DNA of 64,000 nucleotides from Panorpa germanica (lineage: Eukaryota; Arthropoda; Insecta; Mecoptera; Panorpidae), in the NCBI GenBank assembly GCA_963678705.1, contig OY783209.1:8990001-9054000 (forward strand), read 5' to 3'. The translations under genes and the position numbers were made by a program. This document shows, one piece after another, positions 23,949 to 36,200 of this stretch (positions are counted from its first letter, which is position 1; each line of letters begins with the position of its first letter). The notes under the pieces were generated by a model. It was given only the letters and a program-made list of their open reading frames with translations, ran no database searches and was not told the DNA's origin.

Positions 23949-24653
23949 TCAAAACAAGCATATTTTCGATAATGTTCTTTGACGACACAGTTAATATATA
24001 ATTACTTCTATAACTACTTAATGATAAAATGACATTTGAAGAATACTTTGTGAAATTTTCATAAATAAATATCAAGAAATGAGGCATTGACAGCGAATCT
24101 TCGCAGACGTCACAAAGAAAGTAACATTGCGGTGCCACTCATAACTCATCACTGGATTTTCTGAAATCGAAAAACCAGAATGATTTCATTAGTTAATAAG
24201 TTTCTGCAGGTAACAGTGTCGAGTTTTTCTTTTTTTATTGATTTTTCAATTTCTTACAGCACTTAAAAGTCAAAATACCGATTTTTCATGAAAAAAATCA
24301 GAAACTTTGTTATTTTACAATACGTTAAAATTAAAAAATTAAAAAGAACTCTACAGCGTTACCTCGGCATTTATGTAAAGAAAGAGTGTGCAAAATTTTA
24401 AAAGAATCGATTCAGTAGATTTTAAGCTATAGAGGGCACCAACTCAGAAATAGCTGAATATGAGAAACCTTATTTAAAAGTTTCAAATTAACACAAAAGC
24501 AGACCAGACAAATGAAGACTTAAATATCTATATCTCCGACAGTTTTACTCCAATCGATTTCAAACTTTTACACAATAAACTTAATATGTTGTACAATAAT
24601 ATAAATAAATAGAAAAGAAGTTGAAACCTTTGCCTCCACCCCCTTAAGTCAAG
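23949..24653 (-). repeat. Family C element, copy 1
   Basis: Collinear with 39410-40120 and 43640-44258, inverse to 30000-30775 and 42337-42956. Shared blocks include TTTGACGACACAGTTAATAT, CATAACTCATCACTGGATTT and ACTCCAATCGA. The right end is CCACCCCCTTAAG. Confidence 0.75.
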
Positions 24654-26605
24654 TTAAAATATCAGGAATTGTATCTCCGTCAAGTTTTTTATTCAAAAAA
24701 TATATAATCAAACATATATTTGGTACACTACAGAATTTTCCCTTGAGCATCCCTTGACTACACCACTATTTGTCATAAGCATGCGCATTAGAAAGAAACA
24801 GTTATATATATGCTATATCTTCTAACAATATCTATACGCCCGAGCCCGAGACCAAGTCCGACTTGTGTAAAATCTATGGCCACCGCCACCGTCATTCTAA
24901 CCAGTCGAGTAAAAGTGTTTTAGAAAATAGGTCCGATAACAAACAACAAAAAGGAAATTAATAAAAGTGTTTTAGTGAAAAACAATTATACTGTCAACAG
25001 TACTAAATGTTGTAAATTTAAAACAATGTGAAAGAAGCCTGAGTGGGGAGAAGGGGATAGAAAATATAAAGGTATGTTTTAATTTATGTATTTCTGAGTA
25101 AATATGTTAGGTAAATGAACTTTCTTAGCTAAGTTTTAAGTAAATTTGCTTTTGACTGAATTAGGTTATATTTAATGAAACACAAATTTAATGAAGATTG
25201 CTTCAGTGAATAATTAAAATAATGAAAATAATAAAGAAGCATTTTATTTATTAATTTTTGTATAGTATTATTCAATTAGTACATAACACGGTAGACTTAT
25301 GTAAAATATATGTGCAATAATACTTCATCATTCACATAGCGCATAAACAAATTTTTAATTACACTTTTCTTGAAATGTGTGCAATTACAAATCAAGTAAA
25401 TAACCAATACAAATATTACAAGTCAATTTTAAGTAAATATTACTTAAAATTCGCGTGATAAATTGTGTGTTTGATAGATAAACTGTCGTAACTGAAGATG
25501 TGAAACCTACTGCATTTCCATTATTTGTTTTTTCTAAGGTTTAGAAATTTGATAGTTAGTTATTCGATACAATCATTAATTTGACATTTCCATTACGAGT
25601 AAATTAACAATTTTAATTGCTTCTCTAACTAAGTAACAAACAAAACGTTTATATTAGGTAAAATTGTTTACGCAACAGATAACTTTTGTAATGTTTGTTA
25701 AACCTTTAATACACGTAATTGTATTTAGCGAGTAATGTATTCAAAGTTTTTAAATAAGCTATAAAATAATTTGCTACATATAACAATAGCACAAACACAG
25801 ATGACGATCAACTGGAAAGAAACGAAAGAAATTAATTCGATTAGAATTTGCGCGTATTCGAATGCAACGTTTGTCAAAATTTCATGTCGAAGACTTTTCG
25901 AACACAAACATACGCACGCTGTATTTTTATACATAAAGATTACAAAATTCACAATAATTATTATTATTTTTCCTTATAATTAATATATGAATTAATAAAT
26001 AAGGCTATTAAGGGGAGGATTTTTGTTTTAATAAAGTCATAAATCCAGTAATATGATGAATTACTCCTAAAGTATGAATGTTCGCGATTATTTCAAGTAA
26101 ACGACTGTCAAAACATTTTGACAATTGAGTAATATATTTATTCTGGTCCATAAAAACAAAAAGTTTGTAAAGTAGCTTTGTTTGTAGCTTCTACGTTTGT
26201 CGTCGTCAAATATTCTAAAGCTTCATAAAATTTTGATGTTTTATTTAAATATCAAATAAAACTTATTTGATGTCCTATGTGACATAGGGTTGGTATTTGA
26301 AAAAAGGAAACAAGGTGCTGCAAAAGTTTTATCAGATATTTTGTACGTAATTGGATTTGGAATGTAGATGTAATTACGTGATTTAATATTGAAAGAATAC
26401 AATACAGCTATTTTATTCATCACAGCTAAACTAGAAGGTCAGTAGAATTTTATGTTGACCTCTTATGATAAAGATAAAAACAATATTGACTAAGTTTGTT
26501 ACGACTTGAAAGGGCATGCGAAGTTTATTCAAAAAGTAAATGAAATTTGTAATTTAAAAATGCGCACGCTGTTTATTTTTTTAAATTTCAGTTAGCACTA
26601 TACTC
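24654..26605. other. Intergenic; possible non-coding first exon near 24830-25070
   Basis: A stretch at about 24835-25070 has higher GC than its surroundings and ends in ATATAAAG|GTATGT, a plausible donor. It could be a 5' UTR exon of a gene continuing beyond view, but no coding exon follows that I can recognise. The rest is AT-rich without features. Confidence 0.25.
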
Positions 26606-27013
26606 AATGGGCTTGTGTCCTATGTCTTAATTTCTATAAAAGTGTACTGTATATTGAATTATTTTTTAATAACTCCTTATATGTTAAGAGATATTGAAAT
26701 TTGATTGTTCCTTGAAATAGATGTAAATAATATTTGATATTTTGATATATAAATACATATAGCAGAGATTTATGAGCTGTAAGGTTGGTAACCTTACACA
26801 AGGATTGTGATGTCACATGCATTTGGAATGTGTACAACGTTGAATCCCATTAATAATTAAAGAGACAAAATGACTTGTTTAATTGTTAATATCTCTTGAC
26901 ATATAAGGAATTATTAAAAAATAATTGAACATTTGAGGTTCTTGTAACCCACTTTATCAATATATATGTTAGTACACTTTTATAGAAATTAAGACATAGG
27001 ACACAAATCCATT
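26606..27013. mobile_element. Family B rearranged copy 4: same end at both termini
   Basis: The left 90 bp (AATGGGCTTGTGTCCTATGT ... TTAAGAGATATT) is the inverse of the right end, 26895-27013. Full-length copies carry this sequence at one end only. The middle retains the TAGCAGAGATTTATGAGCTG region. It is therefore a foldback derivative with long terminal inverted repeats. Confidence 0.75.
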
Positions 27014-28690
27014 CGTACTTTTATTTTGAAGTAGCTCTATGCTAAAATAAAGATATGTATTGCTTTCCGCCAAAAGGCAAAATATGGATGTAATAAAAAT
27101 GCAACGACGCTACAAAATTGTCAATACAATACAAGGTCGTCTATGATAGGACTCAGCATCGGAAATAAGCCGACGTTAAATAAATTAAATACAAAAGAAG
27201 AAAACCTTTTTTTCTTTTTCTTCAGCTGGTCATTCATTCTAAAAAATAGCCGAAAATTATTCCTCTAAATCACAGCTAGTTATAAGATTTGAAAATTTGT
27301 TATAAAATTAGGTACTCTTATATTTAAATTTTGCAAATTTTTTAGAAAGGTGTATAATACGATGATTGTTATAGTTGATCAAAGTTGAGTTATAAATTTG
27401 TTCAAACAAATATCTAGAACAAAACAGATTAAATGAAACTTATATACTCGTATGTGATTTCTACTTGGTTTGTATACCTATCCATCTCTTTTTATGGCAA
27501 TCAAACTAGATATATCCATTTCATCTTTATAGATATATATTGCAACAAAAAATGATCCATGAATAAAAATAAAATCTTCAGAATAATGGTATCCCAGGAT
27601 CCTTGATATATTTTTTGACTTATTCTGTCCACGGAGGGTATAAAATGATCGTAGAGGGAAATGATTTTTCAAAGCTAAAAGTCACAAGGGAAAAAAATAA
27701 TCTACTAGCGGATTTAAAAACTCAATCGATTGGAAGTAATGTTGTTAACTTTTAATGAACCGTAGGGGATCGCATTACGACGGTGGCAGCATTGATTGAG
27801 TCGCGAAAGAGTAACAGAGAATCGTGATTTATGTCTGTCAATTGGTCGGCCTGGCCCGCCTGGCCCGCTCGTATTCGCAGACCCGATGACAGCGCTGTTT
27901 CAATTGTGACGCTTCATTTGTAAACTAACTTTTGAATTAAAGAAATGATATTAAATGCTCATCTCCTGCTGTCATAATTCAAGAATCGTTTAAAAACAAG
28001 AGGATTCTGAGGTCCATATTTAAGGTTGATATTCTTCTTTATTTATAAAAATTCAACGTGCGTATATTTGTGCTCACGAAACTCGAAAAGTAGTTGGTCG
28101 ATTGACTTGTTATTATCTTAACAAGCGATTCAATTTTCTACTGACAAACTTACATCATTTTAAATAGTGCTCCTTAGCTAAATATTGTATCTAGTACTCG
28201 TTAAATATGTACATATGTCATGAGATTCTGGTCCAAAAAAGGATAGAGTTCACAGATCCATTTCTACTATAACCTTTTGTTATAAAGACACTGGTGTACT
28301 ATGATGTGTACGTCTATGTATAAAATAATTAATTTGAGGTTAGAATATCTTTGACGTTTCAAAGGGAATCATGTAAAGTTTCTCAGTAACAATTGCGTAA
28401 CCTCTAAAGTGATTGAAATCAAAGCGTACGCAATTAGCAGTATATTAATGAACATATTCTAATAATTTAAAATTATAATATAGTATATTTGGAACCATTC
28501 TTCTTTTTATAGTTGAACATTTATCTTTTGAAGAAGTCTTTGTTCTCGTAACAAGAAATACGGATCAATGCTAAGACTATGTTAACATTATTTAACCTTT
28601 AATACATTTGTAAATGACGTGGAACAATTGCTTTTCTGCGATTCGGGTAAGATACTGATAGCAATGGTATGATAATGCCGAATCCGTAGT
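27014..28690. other. Intergenic, with a GC-rich patch
   Basis: No gene seen. About 27765-27910 stands out as GC-rich, with CGCATTACGACGG and a tandem GGCCTGGCCCGCCTGGCCCG. No open frame with a domain crosses it; it could be a regulatory or unrecognised exonic patch. Confidence 0.35.
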
Positions 28691-28691
28691 T

Positions 28692-28705
28692 CAGAGGTGG
28701 GCAAG
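28692..28705 (+). repeat. hAT-like terminal sequence, single end
   Basis: CAGAGGTGGGCAAG resembles the termini of many hAT elements. No partner end was found; a LINE tail begins about 70 bp to the right and may have disrupted it. Confidence 0.35.
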
Positions 28706-28764
28706 CGTGTTTTGGAGCGACAGATTGGAAAATATCTGATTTATATTGTAACAAAATAGTCATA

Positions 28765-29550
28765 TTAATTGTTTTTTTATTGTTCGCCTTTACAATCTAC
28801 ATTCTTAATACATTTTATATACTTCAACTTACAATTAAATTTAAATTATTCTAAACCTTTTTATTTCCAAAAGTACCTTCTGCTTCTTCTTCTCTTGACC
28901 CTCTTCCTTCATTTTCCCTAGTCTTCCTTCTGGACTGGTCTATTCCCTAGTCTATTTTTCTGGGCTGAAGTTTAACTGTTTCCTCGCTACTTCTTTCTTT
29001 CTCCTGCTTCCCTTCACTGCCTCTTTTAGTACTTCCTTTCTCTTCCTGTTCCTTGTGCAACCCAGCCACCAGCTTATTTATTCTCCTGTTTTTTCTTTCC
29101 TTTTTACTATTTTTGCCATCCACCTCTTTCCTTCACTGCCTCTCTTTAATAGCTGGCCAATATTCCTTTCGCTCGCTACTTTTTCCTTACACTCAAACTT
29201 AATGTGCTCCAGTGTTTCGTCCTCCGCTCCGCACACTCTACACTTTCTTTCCTCACTACTTTCCCAGTATCTGTTTCCTTCTTCCTCATTTCCCAATCTA
29301 AACCTTGCTATTTTTCTTATGTGTTTTATATCTTTTTCTATAAGATACTGAGGCACATTATTTTCCCATAACCTTTTATATCTTGTATTGTAGTTGCCTT
29401 TTTCGATTTTTCCCATTCTCTCCTGTTGTTGTATCTCCTTATCCCTTCTCCTTAGCTCCTCTTCCACACTTGCGCCTCCTTCTCTTCTCCTCTCTGCCTC
29501 CTCGATCGCCATTCCATTCCTTTCAAAATACTCCTTTCTCTTTACTAAAT
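28765..29550 (-). mobile_element. 5'-truncated LINE tail, copy L2, with coding remnant
   Basis: On the minus strand a 144-codon frame (29512-29078) encodes the C-terminal end of a non-LTR retrotransposon polyprotein: Glu/Arg-rich helix, then RIARFRLGNE-like and YWESSEE segments, then a CRVCG-x8-EH-x4-C zinc-knuckle as found after the reverse transcriptase in many insect LINEs. After a frameshift near 29080 the reading continues into the GLHKE-type tail also seen in copy L1, then the 3' UTR to about 28765. The reverse transcriptase and endonuclease are missing, so it is dead on arrival. Confidence 0.8.
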
Positions 29551-29997
29551 AGGCGAGGTGTGTGTTTAAAGAATGGTACAGAGACTAGCTCTAGAACCTT
29601 CTCTGTTTATAGACACCCCGCGCGCGATTTGGGTTCTTTAATTACTGAGCGGATGTTGCTGTAACTAATTATTTAAAGAATAACCACAAAATGTTAAATA
29701 TTTACAACACAGTTATTAGAATTATTTTTATTTCTACTGATTTTAGCACTGACTCACTGGCTGACTGACTGACTTTTCACTGTCTGACTCTGATCGACTC
29801 ACTGACTTAATACTCGGTTGCTCTTATATCTCAACACGCACGCTGCACAATACCCCTTCTCTGGGGATTATCTCATCTTCTAGAATCTTTAAGTGACTTG
29901 TGACTGTGTCAAACTGTTTTCATTGTACCAAATGGTGCTCACCTAGCTTGCATAACTTTCTAACTATACTACGTAGTTTATGGCTGACCCTTAACGG

Positions 29998-30775
29998 TGG
30001 TGGGGAGGGTAAGGTTTCAACTTTTTTTTAAATTTATTTATAACTAGCTAAACCCGGTCACGCTTTGTTGTGGCTTAGTCTGATATGAAACGAATGGGAA
30101 AGTAAAGTACACATACACATAGTGTAACTAACACGACTTTCTTTTATATATATAGATAGATAATGTACAACATATTAAGTTTATTGTGTGAATATTTGAA
30201 ATCGATTAGAGTAAAACTGTCGGTGATATAGAGTTTTAAGTCTTCACCTCTCTGGTCTGCTTTCGTGTTACTTTGAAACTTTTAAATGCGGTTTCTCACA
30301 CTTAGCTTTTTTAGAGACAGTGCCCTCTTTAGATCAAAATCTACTGGACCGATTCTTTTAAAATTTTGCACACTCTTTCTTTACAAAAATACAGAGGTAA
30401 CGCTGTAGAGTTTTTTTTTAATTTTTTAATTTTAACGTATTTTAAAATAACAAAGTTTCTGATTTTTTCATGAAAAATCGGTATTTTGACTTTTAAGTGC
30501 TGTAAAAAATTGAAAAATCAATAAAAAGAGAAATACTCGACAGTGTTACCTGCCGAAACTTATCAACTAATGAAATCATTTTGATTTTTCGATTTCAGAA
30601 AATCCAGTGATGAGTTATGAGTGGCACAGCAATGTTATTTCTTTTGTGACATCAGCGGAGATTTGCTGTCAATGCCTCATTTATTGATATTTATTTATGA
30701 AAATTTCACGAAGTATTCTTCAAATGTCATTTTATCATGTAGTAATTATATAAATACCCCTTCCCCCACTTAAGA
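29998..30775 (+). repeat. Family C element, copy 2, containing a small Helitron
   Basis: Begins GGTGGGGAGGGTAAGGTTTC and ends near CCCCTTCCCCCACTTAAG, so both ends are G-rich in inverted sense. It is the inverse of copies 1, 3 and 5. A roughly 110 bp Helitron derivative sits near its left end. Confidence 0.75.
30047..30156 (-). mobile_element. Minimal Helitron derivative (~110 bp)
   Basis: On the minus strand it starts TCTATATATATAAAAGAAAG TCGTGTTAGTTACAC, the same 5' end as the Helitron at 48630, and ends GACCGGGTTTAGCTAG before a host T. The 5' flank is A, giving the A^T insertion context expected of Helitrons. Nearly all internal sequence is lost. Confidence 0.7.
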
Positions 30776-31551
30776 CGTAATATATTACAAGCAGCCCTTA
30801 TCTTACAAAAGTCTGTCCATCTCTGTAGTAGTTGTATATTCGGCTTGCCACTAACATTTAGAGAGGGGTGTGTGAAGTATAGCTCACTACAGGGGTTGTA
30901 TGCAGACTAGCGGGGGCTTGTATGAGGTAAATGACAGTTCTGTCTAACTCGGCAGACTGGAAACTGGATTGTTAAACACTGGAGAGAAAGATGCTAGTTG
31001 AGTCATTGGGATTGTAATCTTTGAAGCGCCTTTGTTATCAATATACTCGACAGATAGAACAGAACATTGTTGTGGTACTTCAAAATACCATTATTTTGGT
31101 ATTGACTTATAATGAAATTTGAATTTACATATTTTCTCTTTAAATATTTATCTTATATATATAACACAATGCATAAACTTATACTAGGGTATTCATGTCA
31201 ATTGTTTTATTGTTACTAGTATCATGTATATTATAAGTGTTACAGTTCAGAAATTTAACATATGGACGATTTCAGATCGAACCGGAAAAGATTTGAGTGC
31301 ACACTGTCAGTTATATTGGGTAATAGATGCTCAATAAACATTTTAAGAAGATGATTTAAATTGAAATACATTGAATACATTGTTATAGTTCAAACTACGA
31401 GAGTTTATCAGTGACTCATGCTTAAAAGAGGTTATAAGAGCCGTATAAACATCATACACATTTTTTTTTTATATATATATAGTTTCTCGGGCGTCCTAGG
31501 CACGTAGCCTTTTATCGCCCCTAATATTGTTCTGCTTCTTCTTATACGTTA
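30776..31551. other. Intergenic, no gene seen
   Basis: A GC-richer patch at 30860-30970 has no supported frame or repeat partner in the window. Confidence 0.4.
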
Positions 31552-31620
31552 GGCCTGTCTCAGTATGGCACCGTATTTAAGCGAATTTCTGCCGGACCGG
31601 GCGGTAGCACCGCCCTTAGG
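31552..31620 (+). repeat. Family K element, deleted copy 3
   Basis: Starts TAGGCCTGTCTCAGTATGGC and runs through GAATTTCTGCCGGAC, where the match to 7142 stops. It then ends CGGGCGGTAGCACCGCCC TTAGG, giving a short palindrome. Confidence 0.55.
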
Positions 31621-32510
31621 AATCATACATACATTTATGAGAAACATGAGATTTATACGACAAGACTTATTTTAATTCGAACTCCGATTTATTTACTTAT
31701 TCTTATTTTATGAATACTTAAAATTATCTTATTCATAAACCATTAAACGTTCCCTCACAAAGTAACTAAAAATAAGACCGTTTTTCAAATCTATTTATTA
31801 ACTTGATTCTATTTATTTTTAATAGAAATATAATAGTGGAATTCATAGACATAAAAGCCTTTGAGCGCTCAACAAGACTCAACATGATTCCATAGACAAA
31901 ACGGTATCTGCAGGAATCAAAGTCAAGTCGTAGCAAAGAACCCAGAAAGGGGTGGGATGGGATGGGGTGGGTGGTATCAGAGACGATTTGAGGAGGAGAT
32001 TGATCTCTGTGTGTCTACAAATCCATGTCGACTCTCGTCCTCTTTTTGTGTGTAGCGATACCACCGTGGAGATGATGTGAGTGTATTTGATAAAAAGTCC
32101 ATTATAAACCAGTGATATAAATTCGGGTAAATTCGATGTTAGGGGTTACTTCAGGTTGGTCCCAATGATTATAACGCAGATCTTATACCATTTGTAAAAG
32201 TGTAGTAATTCAGAGGCGATGAAAATACTTGCTTAAAACAGTTACTACATGTAACACGACAAAAGTTATTTGTTACATAGACAATGTTACCTAAAATACA
32301 ACATTTTGCACTGAAAATAATTCTATCTTTTTGTATAATCACAAAACGTCTTACGCAAACCGGTTTAAGGATTGTAGAATCTTAAGAAATCCTTTTTAAG
32401 GATTAAATGGCAATAAAGTATCATTATGTAAACCCGTTTAAATGAAATTACTAAGTTTCTATTAATATTACATGAACATAATATGTTTTATGGTTAGTGG
32501 ATAGTAGTTT
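31621..32510. other. Intergenic, no gene seen
   Basis: Includes a GGGTGGGATGGGATGGGGTG run at 31950-31969. No supportable gene. Confidence 0.45.
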
Positions 32511-32772
32511 CCCAGTAAACATTTGGTGAAGTGTCCTATTTTGTGACGTTTCTATCACTATTTCACTTCAATTATACTTCGCATCAACTTTATCTTCATT
32601 TGTATTCCGACAGGTGGAGTGGTTCCGTCATCTGTAGCCGATAAAACAGACATTTCATATGAACGATTGTGAGAAACTGAGCTATAAATGAACCCTTTCA
32701 TGACAAAAAAATCATACGCATCTCCAATATGATGTCAAAGTAACTCCAAAATGTTCCAGAATGTTTACTGGG
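32511..32772 (+). mobile_element. Family E element, copy 3
   Basis: Bounded by CCCAGTAAACA and TGTTTACTGGG. The right terminus carries a short duplication (AAAATGTTCCAGAATGTTTAC). The interior is collinear with copy 1. Confidence 0.75.
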
Positions 32773-32837
32773 TTCTTAGACCGGAACTATTTCTTTAGCA
32801 CAGTAAGTATAATTTAAATACTAATAAAGTATCCAGT

Positions 32838-33005
32838 TACATTTTGGAGTCACTTTGATATCATATTGAAGATGTGTATGAATCTTTTTGTCATGAAACA
32901 ATTCAATTTGATTTCACCCGTTGAAGAGAAATACCAGTGATATGAACTACAAATGGTAAAATCACTTCAGCCTTCATAATCGAAGTGATATCACTTTATA
33001 ATTTA
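32838..33005 (-). repeat. Family E partial copy, inverted
   Basis: ATTTTGGAGTCACTTTGATA TCATATTGAAGAT is the inverse of the right part of the neighbouring E element. The ends are eroded. Confidence 0.5.
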
Positions 33006-33240
33006 TTACCGGATATATAGGGTTGTTTGTGAGGACCTAATTAGCAGTATACAATTGGTAGAGATGTGGAAAAGTAATACACAATAATAAAGAAAAGTGC
33101 TAATAGAAAAAACATTGTGATGCAGTTATTGTGTTGAAATAGAATCAGATGAGGATATTGAAAGATGAATAAGGAAGTTATTAGAGAAGCAACAATGGAA
33201 GAATTTGAAATAGAAAAAAAAATTCTATATACATTATGTG

Positions 33241-33265
33241 TTAAATACGTCCTGTACCTCCTTAA
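33241..33265. repeat. Isolated family A terminus between two TTAA sites
   Basis: TTAA-ATACGTCCTGTACCTCC-TTAA: 17 bp of the A right terminus bounded by TTAA on both sides. The right TTAA is also the first four bases of an M motif, so the fragment abuts that motif exactly. Confidence 0.6.
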
Positions 33266-33302
33266 GTGCTAATAACTATCAATAGTTAATCCACTCAAAT
33301 AA
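33262..33302 (+). repeat. Short motif M
   Basis: TTAAGTGCTAATAACTATCA then AGTTAATCCACTCAAATAAAT. Matches 46135 and 53585 in direct orientation and 20866-20901 in inverse. Class unknown. Confidence 0.55.
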
Positions 33303-33309
33303 ATAGTGA

Positions 33310-35600
33310 AGAGAAATAATAATAATGAATATAGAATATATAGTTTTCAACCCTGTGTTCGTAATACTTTTCAATATCTCAACGTAGCCGCAAACTCCGA
33401 AAGTATCAGATGTATGTTACCGACATACAATGAATTCAATCAGTTTCTAATTCGCTGTGTAATTACATATACGATAGTTTATACAAGTCATCTGTTTTAT
33501 TAATTAGAAGTCATTTATAATTACAAAGTATTTCACTTAAATTAATTTCACTATTGAAGGAAAATCTAAACCAATTCCAAACTAATTCGATACGTTGTTT
33601 GCCGTGTAGCATTCTCTCGATTCAGTTCTCGTTCCCCCTCTCCCACACCCTTTTTTCTTAACCACATTTAACTAAATTCTTTGTGTGTACTACACTACCT
33701 ACTAGTGCTACGTAACGTAACAACAATGTAGTGTTGCAGCTTCGGTATTTTCCTAATTACAGGACAAAGTCTATGTTAGTGTTTCAATCCACATCATACT
33801 CTTTCATCCCCTATTTTAACACTTGTAAGAACATTTCACAGTCGCAGTCAGTGATAAAATACGAGTATCACCCTACTACCCCTACTAAAACTCTATTCAC
33901 TATATGTACGAGTATAAAGGGGTTGAAACGTTGTTTAGACATATGGGGGTGGTGTAGATCGCACATTTGTGACAGGTAGAAATACCAACCCTTGTAAAGT
34001 TTACTTTTTAAAGAACATATATTATTTATTCTAAAGTGTCTGTAGTTTTATTAAAAGTTTACTTTGTAAACAATGTAGTAGACCCCCGCATAAGGGTTCA
34101 ACCCGTGTAAAGGGTTTTTCTATCAATTTGTCGCACTCTGTCGCAATTCTGGATTTTGAGACATCTATTTAGAAAAGAAATTACTGGTATTTAATTATGC
34201 CGGAGTGAATTGTTGTTGATAGCTACATAAAAACAATGTACTAGAAATGTGTGTATAGCGCCTCCTTACATAGATTTAGGTATATAGTTCACATTGCTAT
34301 TGAAGGGTATTCGAGTTATAAACAAAAATCCAAAAAAACATTAAGAAATTCTCATAACTTTAATATTTATACCAAAAAGACAGTTCTTAAAGCATTTTTG
34401 TCTTTAAAAACTGTTTTACTAAACAAAACACATTCCCATCTGGAGTCGGTAAAAGTAAAGGAAAACATATTTGTTGTTGTTTTTTAGTCTGATTGGTTTG
34501 AACACGCAGTTTTGTTTTTTGTGAACATATGCTCTTGTCTTGTTGTTGTTTATCATGTTTATAATTTTTATGGGACACACAGAAAAGCACTAAAAACAAA
34601 ACCAGTCTCTTCAGTGTAAACAGTCTGTTTTCGAAGAACAGAACTGTTTTAAAATAAAACAAAACTCTTTTCAAAACTGTCTCTCTGGTGCGAAACCGGT
34701 ATTATAATACTCGAAGACAAATACAATGTTTCTAAATATATTGTAGTGACTCTAACTAAATTCATGCCATCGAAGGTAACCAGAAGAGAAACATCGTTGG
34801 CTGCGAACTCAGACTGCTAACTTCGTACATTTCTCGTGTGTCTGTCTCGTCTTAGTGCTGCACAGTGCTTATCACTTGAGCTACCTTCCTTGATAACAGT
34901 CGAAGACAACATGAATTATTTTGAAGAGCTGTTGTTAACTGGTCTCTCAACGCAACAATATCATTTTGTTGTTAAGTCGCTTGTCCTAAAACTGTTAAAC
35001 TTGAATTTCCTTGAAACCTGATTGTATTTCCTTACTTTATGTACACAAATTAGTGCTAGTGCAGTCATAAAATGTCCTCACTTTAATAAAACGAATGATC
35101 TGTCAGTATAAGTCGTTACTCAATTCTAAAACAGCAATAAATAGTTATGCCTTTAACAAAGTAAAATAAAAGAAAAATAAAATAAAATGTTATTATACAT
35201 ACTTACCTCCTTCCATCCTCCTCCATTCACCCTTACAGTAACTCCATGTGCATTTGCCTGCCTCTCGCAAATAATATCTTGTTTTATAGTTCATATAACT
35301 GAATATTATTCATATAGTTCGTTGTAAAATTTATTTTATTTCTTTTTTCCCGTGTCAATATTTATTTCTAGTATTTTATTTTATTTTATTATTTTACTTT
35401 ATTTTTATATGTAATCTACAATTCTATGTTTTATGAGTAATTTTAAGGAAGCTTTGAAGAAAATTGAGAAAACTTATTGATGGGCCCAATAATATACAAA
35501 TTATATGTCTACAACACTTCAAATTAACCCATTTGCCCTCAATTTTTTATCAAAATTATTTAAACTTATTTTCTTGTTATCATCCGAAGAATTTCTTTTG
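33310..35600. other. Intergenic, no supportable gene
   Basis: Several overlapping frames on both strands (33731-33979, 34251-34487, 34387-34674) lack domains or splice context. AGACAGTT at 34378 and AACTGTCT at 34676 could be weak inverted ends of a 300 bp element, but the rest of the arms does not pair well. Confidence 0.4.
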
Positions 35601-35850
35601 TAGCCCAGTCATTATAGTAACTTCACCTCGGAATTCGAGATACCCAGCTGTAAGTCTATGTAAATACTTGTATATTGACACCCTAAAGTTGTCTCAAAAC
35701 CTACATATGGTTTATACACCCTACCATATGTAGGTTTTGAGACAACTTTAGGGTGTCAATATACAAGTATTTACAGACTTACAGCTGGGTATCTCGAATT
35801 CCGAGATTCTTACCTAATTTAAGCTTAAATGACTGGGCCATTGTTTTTTT
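35601..35850. mobile_element. Foldback hairpin element with ~85 bp arms
   Basis: Arm 35627-35711 (CTCGGAATTCGAGATACCCA ... ACATATGGT) is the reverse complement of 35723-35805 apart from a 2 bp gap, with an 11 nt loop. Outer flanks also pair weakly: AGCCCAGTCATT at 35602 and AATGACTGGGCC at about 35829. This is the shape of a foldback MITE. Transcribed, it would form a long near-perfect duplex. A palindrome artefact of sequencing cannot be excluded. Confidence 0.8.
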
Positions 35851-35959
35851 ATTATAATTTGATGGGCTTCTTAAGTCCACGGCACTTTTTCTCCCTTGAA
35901 ATTACAATAACATTAATTTACATTACGTATCGTACTAGCATGATCGTTTTAAACATTTC

Positions 35960-36200
35960 CTCGCTTAATTCTTTCTTCTAACTTCATTCTCGACCTCCTC
36001 TGCTTCTTTATCCTTACTTGAATTCAATCTAGTCTTTCTTCTCCTTTCTGTATTTCCTTCTGTTTCCTTTCGTTGTCTTTCATCTTCTTCTTCCTCTTTA
36101 TTACTTACGTCTTCTCTATTCTCTTCTTCTTTTTCATTATCACTTGGCTCCTTTATTTTAGCCTTAACTTTGACTAAAACGTTTTTATTTCTTTCTTAGA
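35960..36200 (-). pseudogene. Acidic, purine-rich coding-like remnant
   Basis: Read on the minus strand a stop-free stretch of roughly 70 codons is Glu/Lys/Arg/Asn-rich (KEEEEDERQRKE-like). It has no start codon or splice context. The composition resembles the charged regions of the LINE copies, but direct identity was not shown. May simply be low complexity. Confidence 0.3.

Noticed and set aside
34251..34674. Opposing frames of 78 and 95 codons
   Set aside because: They overlap on opposite strands, have low-complexity composition and no domain or splice context.
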